A stretch of DNA of 64,000 nucleotides from Macrobrachium rosenbergii (taxonomy: Eukaryota > Arthropoda > Malacostraca > Decapoda > Palaemonidae), in NCBI RefSeq assembly GCF_040412425.1, contig NC_089755.1:50401798-50465797 (forward strand), read 5' to 3'. The notes below the pieces were generated by a model, which was given only the letters and a program-made list of their open reading frames with translations, did not search any database and had not been told where the DNA came from. The translations under genes and the position numbers were made by a program. The number at the start of each line of letters is the position of its first letter. The first letter of the stretch is position 1. This document shows, in pieces, positions 50,530 to 62,211 of the stretch.

Positions 50530-50960
50530 TTGCAGCTGATGAGTGAAGGGGATGGAACCCTCTATCCGTGCTAAGGCTTAGGCAGTGCTAAGCCACTGGA
50601 CATTGTCCTGGAAGACCTGTTGTGCTTCCAGGCTGAGGGAACAAAGGCTACTTAGCGAGCGAGAAGGACAACCAACATCAAGACAGGGGGGGGAGGAGGA
50701 GAGATCTCGCAGCCATCAACTGCCAGATTTGAAATCTCCTTTGATGTTGACGTGAAAGGGCTTTATGCCCTATCCTATTAGGTTAAAGCCCTTTGAGCCA
50801 AAGGCTCTTGATACAAATTCGACAGCATTTTAGAGCGCGCAGACGCTTGCAGGAGAAAGATGAGAATTCATTAGCTCTCGCCGAGACTAGCAAACGAACT
50901 AAACCTGCGTCCTCGTTTAATCTTCCCGCTTATTTATTCTAATCTCATTCATTTTGTCTC
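50530..50960 (+). repeat. Diverged segmental duplication, copy 2
   Basis: Second copy of the 48690-49170 segment in the same orientation, ~1.8 kb away. Contains a GA-rich insertion (50684-50704) absent from copy 1. Confidence 0.75.
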
Positions 50961-51085
50961 TTTAGCTCGCATATGGATCATTACCAGACTCAACTTTCTT
51001 TTATGAAGAATATCAGTGAAAAGAAAACATATTTTGTGAGCTTTTTTAAAGCGGGAAGGTTTTCACAGTTCCAGATTGTCATATT

Positions 51086-51212
51086 TGCATAAAATAAGAG
51101 AAATATAAACAGAGACATACAGATTGACGCTAGTTACAGATCAGGGTTACTGCATCTATCTATCTATCTATCTATATATCTATAATATAATTATATACAT
51201 ATATATATACAG

Positions 51213-51298
<86 letters not shown>

Positions 51299-51361
51299 TA
51301 AGCCTGATCTGTAACTAGCGTCAGTCTGTAAGTCTTTGTTTGTATTTCTCTTATTTTATGT
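51086..51361. repeat. (AT)n array inside ~60-bp inverted arms
   Basis: Left arm 51086-51147 (AAATAAGAGAAATA...GACGCTAGTTACAGATCAGG) and right arm 51299-51361 (CCTGATCTGTAACTAGCGTC...TATTTCTCTTATTT) are near-perfect reverse complements around CTAT/AT repeats. Confidence 0.95.
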
Positions 51362-51729
51362 AAATAGGAAGCATATTATATATGCATGTCTTTTTGTGTA
51401 ACCCCGATAGCCCACGGGTAGCAAAATCCTCATTAGACTTGCCAGCGTCCAGCCCGGGCCATCCCATCTCACAGTAGGCGCCTTCATAATTATACAGATT
51501 GAGCGTGTATCTTGGGCTGAACTTTGAGACGGTGTCCCTTTTCTTCTCTTATGCTACAGTCGTGTTTTGGTAGTATGGGTACGCTAGTATATACTATGTC
51601 TGGGTACATGCTTGTTCGTAAATGTCTGTGTATCTTTCTGCCCTTCTGCCTAATAGATGAAGTGCATTTTGACGTAAATTATTGTTACAGGGTATCAAAA
51701 GTATTCAGTTTCTTAGTTATTGTCCCAGG

Positions 51730-51732
<3 letters not shown>

Positions 51733-51793
<61 letters not shown>
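51733..51793. repeat. (CT)n microsatellite
   Basis: About 30 CT units, immediately left of a tRNA-like sequence. Confidence 0.97.
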
Positions 51794-51797
<4 letters not shown>

Positions 51798-51853
51798 GCG
51801 TCGTGGTAGCGCACCGGACTCGCAAACTGAGTAACCAGTGTTCGATTCCTGAG

Positions 51854-51858
<5 letters not shown>
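51794..51858 (+). mobile_element. tRNA-like SINE head
   Basis: TCGTGGTAGCGCACCGGACT matches a box-A/D-arm context and GTTCGATTCC is a perfect box-B type motif 30 nt later. No acceptor stem closes, so it is a tRNA-derived remnant rather than a tRNA gene. Flanked by (CT)n and (GA)n. Confidence 0.7.

Positions 51859-51885
<27 letters not shown>
51857..51885. repeat. (GA)n microsatellite
   Basis: About 14 GA units directly right of the tRNA-like head. Confidence 0.95.
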
Positions 51886-52220
<335 letters not shown>

Positions 52221-52467
52221 AAAGTAAATGGTTTATGCGCTAATGAACTATACAACGTGTACTCATAACTACCGATTATTTTTGTCTGAAACGATATATC
52301 TTTTCGCCCACGGAATAAACCTTCCTACTCAGGAAAATAATGGCAGGTAATTATCACTGTAGGAAGAGAGTGTTAATGACACTCTCTAACGAGGCAAAGC
52401 AATCCGTCATATATTACCGCAACGTCTGCGTCAGCGTCTTTGCGTCCTTGGGAAACCCGGTTGAGAC

Positions 52468-53010
52468 TCAGGCCAGAGTCAGGGCTACGTAACACACGGT
52501 GAACACGGCGTTGATCAGCGGCAAGGCAATTCTCGACCAGTAGTTCAGCCACTCCTCCATGTTTTCGATCGGCTTCTTCTCCGCTTTGAAGAAGCGGTTC
52601 GGGTCTTTGAAGCCGTCGGCGCCTATTGGACTGACCACTGTCGTGGGCTGGAACCTCTCCAAGCGACCCACGTAATTGATCACCACGAGCATGATGATCA
52701 TGATGAAGTCCATGATGATGTAGAATATGTACCAGACGTCGATGTACTTCAGGTAGGTCGTCCTCGGGATGGTCCCCGACGTCTGGGAGAAAAGGGCCAC
52801 CAGCACCAGCATGGCGGTGATGCCGACCATGATCCGGTCTCCGAACTCCTCCACGCGGAAGAAGAACGCCGAGTAGGTGATGATGACGAGCAGGAAGGAA
52901 GGGACGTACGCGTTGCCCAAGTAGTAGCGGTACAGGTTGGTCAGCGTCATCGTGATTTGCTGCCCACTGTGGTCCTCTGTTGAAATGGCTACCATGGTCA
53001 CTTTGCTCAC
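52468..53010 (-). CDS. Exon 5: loop C, M1-M4 and stop
   Basis: Encodes residues 755-934. The acceptor TTCTTTTTTCGACAG ends at 53011, phase 0, matching exon 4. M1 [18 protein letters not shown]2 [18 protein letters not shown]3 [21 protein letters not shown]4 [17 protein letters not shown], with TGA four residues after the helix. The M3-M4 loop is short (about 40 residues). Before M2 the sequence is EEFGDR, with Asp at position -1' and no PAR motif. No AATAAA is seen on this strand between the stop and the AT array at 52111-52219; a CATAAA near 52235 is the only weak candidate. Confidence 0.93.
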   Translation of the reverse strand: MSKVTMVAISTEDHSGQQITMTLTNLYRYYLGNAYVPSFLLVIITYSAFFFRVEEFGDRIMVGITAMLVLVALFSQTSGTIPRTTYLKYIDVWYIFYIIMDFIMIIMLVVINYVGRLERFQPTTVVSPIGADGFKDPNRFFKAEKKPIENMEEWLNYWSRIALPLINAVFTVCYVALTLA

Positions 53011-53291
53011 CTGTCGAAAAAAGAAGGACTTTTTCTTTTTAGACAGCCGAAAGGGGTTTATATCTCTCAGTCTGGCAAAAGAGTAAATGGCCTTAGTGAA
53101 TCATAAACAGGAGTATGTAAGTTTCTCATCTTCAACTCGTAAGCTGAACAGATGTAAACAATTGCTTACTCGATACTAATAATCGCAAAGTCTGTGCTAT
53201 CACTGCTTGAAAAGTCGAAGGCTTCGTACTTCAAAATACTCTGCATATGTGTTGTGTCTGGTACCATTTCGTATTACAGTGATATAAATTG

Positions 53292-53354
<63 letters not shown>

Positions 53355-53418
53355 CAGGCAATTGTTTCGGTCCCTTGTAAACAACTCCTTCCTCTCCTCT
53401 CCTTAACTTGACCAGGAG

Positions 53419-53487
<69 letters not shown>

Positions 53488-53551
53488 CTCAGGCAATTGT
53501 TTCGGTCCCTTATAAACAACTCCTTCCTCTCCTCTCCTTAACTTGACCAGG

Positions 53552-53622
<71 letters not shown>

Positions 53623-56600
53623 TGTACTCAGGCAGTTGTTTCGGTCCCTTGTAAACAACTCCTTCCTCTCCTCTCCTTAACTTGACCAGGAGCGACTCGA
53701 TCTCATTCAGTTCGAGGCTGAGAGAGCAATGCTGCTCGTCGAAAGGAAACTTCCGGAGGTCGAACTGACACTGGTACGAAATGGTTGCTTCCTGGCGGAG
53801 CGAGAGACGATTTTCTTCTCCCAAGTACACAGCAGCTGAAGAGGAAATGGGAGAATTATCAGACGTTTGACAAATAGCTGGTGGGTGGGTGTGTCTGGGC
53901 TACTCAGACGTTGTTCCTCTGCTGAGTCAGCAACACAAATAATTATCAGATGTTTTTACTGGTGTTTTGGAAGGTAAATAGTGAATGTTGGGATCGTTTT
54001 GCATCAGTGAATTTGCTTGTTATTAACGATGTGATACAGTTTAGACTTGCAAATTATATAAATTTCATTTTTCTAAGTACCTTCTATATGCTGGTCACTT
54101 ATGACACTAGATATTTGAATCCTAATATCCTGTCTCCGCTCGTGAAACATATTTTGTTATCAGTTAATTATTTATTTATTAATAACTAAATATTTTAATT
54201 AGCAGTTTTATCACTGAAGTTCTTGCAGTAAACATTACTGTAAATCTTTCATGGAGAAATCTGATTCGGAAGAGTCGGGTTTTAATTAAACGCCATATCT
54301 GTGTAAACATTAAATAATAAGTTTAGTTTTCCCTGAACGTCGATACCACGCACAGCACAACCTACCCTTCATTATAAATAACAACACTTTTATAGGACTT
54401 CTATGAGCTATTCTGGTTGAGGATAAATGATGATCAAGTATGGGATTTAATCTGTGAACATTTAATTTCGCTAAAAAATAAAAGCTCAGATTTAGAGCGT
54501 ATTTTGTTTTTTATGTTGAATCTGCTTATATCTTAATACCAGCTTTATCTAAAGGGAGATGATGATAATATTCTATTATTTCAATGCGTAGGTGGAGTTG
54601 GGCGGGGTGTGGGGTTGCTTGTTTGGGAGAGAGAATCAAAAGTTTCAGATTACCGGAAAAGAGCATGGATGGAAAATTATTATGAAAATCTTATCAATGT
54701 CATCGTGATTCAACAGAAGCGAAAGCTGATAATTTCTGCTGTATAAGACTGCAAAACAGCCAAAAATCAGAATTTTATAAAAACTTTATTTGTATTGGTA
54801 CTTTTGTTCTTATCATTGTAATGATCAAAGACCTAAAATTTCAAATAACTATGATCTCAAATGTTGAGGTGGTTTGATCATGTAATGAGAAAAGGAGAGG
54901 AGCAGTTAGCCAAAGTAGTGAGCCGATTAGCGGTAAGAAGGTCCAGATTGGAGTTCAGGCTCAAAGTGTGCAAGACAGAAGAGCATGGAAGGAACCAGTT
55001 GTATATCTGTCTACGTAAACTGGAAACCCGTGACGTCATGACGGTAAATGATGATAAACAGTATAGGAAACGTTTTCTCCTCCATATACATTCAACAATG
55101 ATTCTATAACTGCATTCTTTCTTCACGGAAGTAAGAAAAATAAAAAACTAAGGGTGTGGGGCGACTATAACTTATAAACTAAGAATTTCAAACAATTACT
55201 GATATAAAAAAACTTGTATATGAACACCAGGTTCTCTTAAAGGAGTAATGAAAAATTAGATTTTACGGATTTCTGATAACCTGATGATTAAAATAGCAAA
55301 GCAGAGTGGAGTGCAGCAAATTCATAAGTGTTTTTGTTCGGTTGGCAAGTCAAGAGGGGATATGTTTCATTTTAATGACCCTATTCCCGTAATCAAATAT
55401 CCTCAGCAAAGAGTAACATAATAACGAAGTTTCATCGTGCACTACCTTCTTTAACATTCGTGTCATCATCAGGAAGGGGACTGGATTCTTTAATAACAAC
55501 CAGAGCAGCTCGTCGTTCGAAAAAATCGACTTGACTGCCTGTGTCGTCTGTGATCACAAGCCTCGGCGTCCAGATCTTATCCTTGTCGTCGATAATGTTT
55601 CTGTTCATCTGGTCTTGTAAATTGTAGTACTTCAGTCTCGAGTCTTCCCACTGGAGGACAAGAGTAACGTCAACTGAAATTTTCTGTTCTAACAGGTTCA
55701 GGTTTCGGACGGACGTGATTGTGAGGTCCATTGTGACGTTGATGTTGTCTATGCCCTTTCCGGGAGGTGGGGGAATGTGGCTTGCGTAGTCTAGACCCAC
55801 CTGAGCTCTTGCGCAGTCAACTTCGTCGCTCTTGTCATCGCAGTTCACTTTCAAGTCGCACCTCTGGCTGATTTTCACACACGTGCCATCATTGCAAGTA
55901 AAGCTCCCTTCACCACAGACCGTCATCATCAGGGGCATGTTCTTGTCGGGACAAACGTCGCCTTCTATGTGCCATTGTTGGAGGCCAATTGGGTAGTCAT
56001 CTATGTAAGCAATTCTCATCTCTGCCCTGATGTCTGGGTAATTGCGGCTCGTCATGACCCATGTAAAGTTATTCCAGAATACATTCGAGTAAAATGAACC
56101 TTGTAACGTTGGCTTGTGGTTCCTCAGTCCATGAACATGCAGTTCTCTGTCGAGCCTGGAATCTCTGCAAAGCCCCCTGATCCTAATGGAACTCTTTGGG
56201 GCATCTTCACAAGCAGTACAGGGTTTGAATCTCGAACAAAATGTCGTATACCATATGCCAGGATAAAAAGACCCACCTTGGGATATGCAACGGCTCTCGT
56301 CATTGATATACCTGTACCTCTTATCAAGGTTGTCATATGCTAAAGCCTTCCCATCAACTAGGTTCTGCCACTCTTCCTTCTTAACGTCGCCTTGGGCCCC
56401 AATCCAGACGTTAGTGCTGTAAGAGGAGAGGCACAGAGATTCCACGGCCACAGCTAATTTAAGAAGTTTCTGGTTTTCTTCTTCACTTTCCGGTAGAGCC
56501 ATGGGAAGGCTTAACTTCTCGCACATCCTCTGCGCCTCGTGGAAAATTCTCTGCTCTGGGAGAACGAAGAACTCTTTCTTTTTCTTATCACAGAGCACGT

Positions 56601-59600
56601 ATTTCCCGACTACGGCGACTTCGGTGTCGCCGTAGATATCCCAATCCTTTGTCAGGAAGTCGAAACTCGCTATCAGTTCACTTCCAGTGGGCGTGTCCCC
56701 GCAAGCCACGTATCCCAGCAGTTCTCTCTCCGTCAGGGCTCTGGAAAAGAACTTGAACTCGGCTATGTCACCTGAGAACATCTGTCCTATCGAAAACAGC
56801 CCTCCGGGTTTATCTTGCTCTTGGGCAATGACTAGTGTCCCTCCGCCTGGTATGGAACGGTCTTTGATCTGGTTCTCTGCCTCGGGCAGTTCTCCTGAAG
56901 TGAACTTGAGACCGTGAACGGACACGAAGGAATTCGTGTTGAAATCTAGACCGATACAGAATGTGAACCATGTATAAAGCGGGATAGATGCATTGTATAT
57001 GGTTGCACGCAGGGAATTTGAATAAGCGCCGAGAACGAGTTGGTTCGCTTCCCAGTCGTAAACTGAAATAAAAAAAAACACATAAACATATCCGTAGGCA
57101 TTTTAATGATAAAAATCATTCGCTCAAAATGCTTACGTATGAAAGCAAGAGCCATTATAAAACCTTTTTTTTTTTTCAAGAGACCTTGTAACTGACGATA
57201 TGAACAGAGATTAATTAATACTCAATAAACCATTCTAAGCCTAAACGCTCACCGAGATAAATAGAATTGCATCGAACACAAAAATAGGAATTACTCTTTG
57301 TTTAATTCCAGCTAATGCAAATAAATCCGAGCACGGCTGTAACCAAATGTCAATAAATTTAGGCGTAATTCGAATAAAGTTTCGAACGAACAGTAATACT
57401 TTAAACTCCTAAATCACAATTAATATTGCGAAACATTTTTCTGCGAAGACTCCTTCACTAATTAAAAATAAAATTATTTATGTCACGCGCGGTTTAAAAA
57501 ATGCATTGAAGCTATGTATCTGCTTCCGTTATATATTTTTAATATACAGCAGGGGAGACAACGGCATATTATTGCATTCATTAGTTAATGAAGACGAAAC
57601 TTATGCCTGTATCAAGCATTCCTTAGTAAATAACACGAAAAGATGCTGAATCTGCATTTTGCAAATGATTTTCACGGTTGTGGATCTGTCTTAAACATAT
57701 TCAGAAGTTTGTAGAAAAATAAAATAATCGGTCAGTTAATTAGAATGTTTGTCTACATATCTAACTGTCTATCTTTTTTTAAAATAGTCAGTAAATAAAT
57801 AGTAAAGGCTAATGACAAAGAAAGTCAGTTGCAAATGGAATGGAATGGAATATAGAGTTTAGTCCAAAGGCCAAGCACTGGGACCTATGTATTCATTCAG
57901 CGCTGGTTTAGTTGCAAATGATGCATGTTTATTGCTGACAATCGAAGCTATTCACCTGGGAAGGACGTATTTCAGCATTTATTCACTAATTACTTTCAAT
58001 CTCAATCAGTGAAAGACTTACAGAGAGTGACCTGGTCCTCCCCATTGGGAAAATAACTGACGAAGGTGCTCTGAGCGAGAGAAAAGTGTTCCAGTCTTGC
58101 CCGGAGACACATCGTCAGGGCATACAGGGTGGGAATTTCCCGTCTCCATTGCATGTAAGAGTTCGTCGTGGCCTGGTTCCCTATCTGGAATCGGACGATT
58201 TCCCTTTGGTCCTTCGTAAGAACAGGTGCGATTTCCTTCGAAGGGGCTTCCGACGTGCTGGACGCGGCGTTGCTGGTGATGTCAGTTGTGGATGCTTCTG
58301 GAATGGAGGATGTTGCTGTAGCTTTTATTAAGATATATTGAGGATTTCGTGCCGTTAGATGCTTTGGGGTGACTGTAGATAAGTGTGCTGGTTGTTGATG
58401 ATGCATTTCACCAGTCTGGATTATGAAAATATATTTTTATTTACAATTATAGCAGGCGAATTGTTTTCATGAAATGCTTATTCCCTATGATTTTCATTTT
58501 GACAAAGACTACGGACATCGGCGTTTTGATTTGGTGATTGAAAAACGAACTTTTAAGAGGCAAAAGAGACTTTTATTTTTATTTATATATTTATTTGTTT
58601 ATTTATTTTTTCCTTCGATTGCCAATCCAAGTTCTTCCTGAAGGGAAAAGATGAAGGAATGTTCGGGAGAACAGGTCAACAATCTGATTACGGACTTGAA
58701 AGGAAAGCGAATAAATAAATTCTAAAAATGAATTTAAATTTTCAAAATTCCCATGGGCCCTGAGATTGCGTTTGAAGTTTCACTTACAAATTTCTCGGAT
58801 AACCTTTGAAGGCGTTTTCATGCTCAAGACCGTTAAATCGTATGATGAAAAATAGACACAGGAAGCCTTCAAAAAATACCCTTCTACAAAATTCTACAGA
58901 AGAAAGCCGATGCGTGTTTACGTCCCCGTGGACTCGACCTACATTTCTGAAGGCTTGTTCCAGCGTCTGATCAAAGCGGAAATGGGACCACCCCTCAGAT
59001 AGCCTCCGGGATATAAAGACCACTCAGTCATTTAGTAACTTATTCTATCAAATGAAATTCTTCGGACAAGAGTCTCACAGTCATCTCTACAGAAATCTTT
59101 TGGGGCTGAGCCTGACTCTTTTCCTTCTTTCTTACCTCCTACCCCTACCCCACCCCACCACACCCCACCCATTCCATTTCTTGTTTCCTTCGGGTCTGGG
59201 CTGCGTCAGGATATTTATGTGCCCGTCACATTATCGTCAGCAAAATAGATAAATAAATTTCAGTTCCAGCTAGTAAAATCATCCCTTGTATATTATTGTA
59301 ATGCATTCGTGTGTGTATCCCCATGGGTTGGAAAACGGGAAGAAAAACAAATCTGAAAACTTGCAGACAGACACGAGGAAGGAAAAAGATCAAAGACTGC
59401 CTTCCTTGTCTGTTATTGAGGTATCAGGAATGGAATTCCAATGAAGACAGGAAACTCGAGATCCGGACAGCCAAAGGAGTAATGGATATCTATAAACTAA
59501 AAATAGAATGATCCCTCTTTCTTTTCGGTGGAAAATAAAAGACAAAAAGGGAGTCGTGCTCCCGAGTCCGTCTTGTTAATTTCTTAATGGAAATTATTTT

Positions 59601-61085
59601 CTGACCACCACGGCTATTGCTTCTTAATGAAAATTATTTTCTGGCCATCAAGGCTATTAATACCTTCTTAATGAAATTATTTTCCGACCACTACGGCTAT
59701 TGCTTCTTAATTAAAATTATTTTCTGACCATCACTTCTATTGCTTCTTAATGAAAATTACTTTCTGACCACCACGGTTATTGCTTTTTAATGAAAATTAT
59801 TTTCTGACCACCACGGTTATTGCTTCTTACTGAAAATTATTTTCTGACCACCACGGCTATTGCTTCTTAATGAAAATTATTTTCTGGCCATCACGGCTAT
59901 TGCTTCTTAATGAAAATTATTTTCTGACCACCATGGTTATTGCTTTTTAATGGAAATTATTTTCTGACCACCACGGCTATTGCTTCTTAATGGAAATTAT
60001 TTTCTGACCACCACGGCTATTGCTTCTTAATGAAAATTATTTTCTGGCCATCACGGCTATTGCTTCTTAATGAAAATTATTTTCTGACCACCATGGTTAT
60101 TGCTTTTTAATGAAAATTATTTTCTGACCACCACGGCGATTGCTTCTTAATGAAAATTATTTTCTGACCACCACGGCTATTGCCTCTTAATGAAAATTAT
60201 TTTCTGACAACCACGGGTATTGCTGTTTCTGTTAATGCTTTGCAAACATTTACGGACTATGATACTAGGAAATAGTTTAGATTATGATAATCTTCAGCAA
60301 CTGGGTCCTGCTAACTCTGTCGCTACTTTCAGCTTTGGGCCTTAGTGTGACTCATTGCTGCTCAGATCAGGTCCCTCTCCCCCATAAGACCCTTTATAGT
60401 ATTCACAGATTTGCTTTGACAGTGCTCAATTCCTACATTTTTATCTAGACCTGAGGTAATCTTGCTTGTTCTGTATCTGTAGATGGTCACGGGGGCATAA
60501 TTATGTACCCACGATGTTTGTTATTCCAAGTACTGGCCAGACCCTATTTTGCTTTGCTGCGTTTGGCCGAGACGCAACAGCTTGTGTAGCAAACGTATTA
60601 TTGTAACATATTCATGAGATAGCGATATTCAGTGACCTGGAATGCAAAATATGAAGAGCAAAGCCTACAGAACGATTATAATGCATCTGCTGACAATTTT
60701 CCAAGTAATCTTTTTAATGGAGTATGTTTCGAGTAAGCTTTTTAATGGAACATGTTTTGTGTAAGCTTTTTAATGGAGTATGTTTCGGGTAAGCTGTTGA
60801 ATGGAACGTGTTTCGGGTAAACTTTTTAATAGAAAGGTTTTTCGAAGTCGTGGCAAATAACAGACAAAAATTAGTGTTCATGTTCGGATGCTGTGTCATT
60901 TGAATTTTAGATTGATCAATGAGAGGTCGAGGTATCATCCCATGATATATTAATCAGAATATTAAATTATATGCGAGCGGATAGATAATTAATTAAAACG
61001 TATTGGAGCGAAATATAAACATAAATATCGTATATCTAATAGCAAAAATAGGAAGATTGAAACAGAAAATATAAATTAAAGGGAT

Positions 61086-61123
<38 letters not shown>

Positions 61124-61524
61124 TCATCGGATAGAATAACATTTATCAGTATCTAGAAAAAAATTAAAACAGAAAGGAATTCTAGAATTCGACCATAACA
61201 AATTCAGTAGCCGACGGGACGGGTAACCTCCAGTCCATATCTTGCCCAGATCCAGATTAAGCGAGAGACATAAAAAAGAAAAGAAAAAGTCAAAGTCCCG
61301 TCTTTTAAGAGAAAACAGATTGTTGGAGTCTTGGGAAAATGCGAAGTGACAGCTCCATTTGTTCTCTCCGGAACGTGGAATGTTTTTAAGCTTAATCTCC
61401 TGTCGCAAATTGGATTTAGGATAGATAGACGAAGGTGTCAGTGTTTGACGGATGAAATGTGTCGCACAGCTATGAATATGCTCGCACGTCAGGGATGTTT
61501 ATTTGTTTTAGGACGGAATTCTTT

Positions 61525-61588
<64 letters not shown>

Positions 61589-62114
61589 ATATGTATATGT
61601 ATATATAAATATATGTATATATAATTGTAATAGCCACAATGCTCTTAACTTCTCGAATTCTTCGTGCTTTTTGGATACGCTTGTCGCTACAAAGCCTTTG
61701 GATCCAAGTGCAAGAAATTTGAAGCAATTATGGTGTCCGGTAGCGGGAAACGAACCCGCGTCCCATAGTCACAACGAGGTCACGTGGTCAGGTCGGCAAC
61801 GTGACCTCGTTGTGATTATGGGATGTGGGCTCGTTTCCCGTTAACGGACACCATAATTGCTTCAAATTTCTTATACTTAGATCCAAAGGCTTTGTAGTGA
61901 CAAGCGTATACAAAAAGCGCGAATAATTCGAGAAGTTAAGAGGCATTGTAGCTATTACATTTACATATGTATCTGGTAAAGAAGACTAACTGTCCTCGTC
62001 GTCCACAGCTACCAGACGATGAGGGCAGTTAGTCCTGGAAAGCTTGTAAATTTTCTTGAATAAATATCTCCACTAGATACCATACAGTATAAGTGAGGTC
62101 CTGTTATTAATGTT

Positions 62115-62211
<97 letters not shown>

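Larger units (their letters stand above)
53294..53620 (-). repeat. (GA)n microsatellite tracts of intron 4, interrupted by exon-tail copies
   Basis: On the plus strand these are (CT)n tracts at about 53294-53348, 53418-53482 and 53552-53618, separated by the two exon-4-tail copies. The first tract starts at the third base of the intron. Confidence 0.95.

Noticed and set aside
51400..51490. Possible second tRNA-like sequence (GATAGCCCACGGGTAGC)
   Set aside because: A box-A-like run is visible but no box B at a proper distance.
56116..56917. Plus-strand ORFs opposite exon 3
   Set aside because: Antisense shadows of the receptor exon.
61779..61852. Functional tRNA gene in the right arm of the inverted repeat
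   Set aside because: Box motifs are present but box B is imperfect and I could not close a cloverleaf; treated as tRNA-derived.
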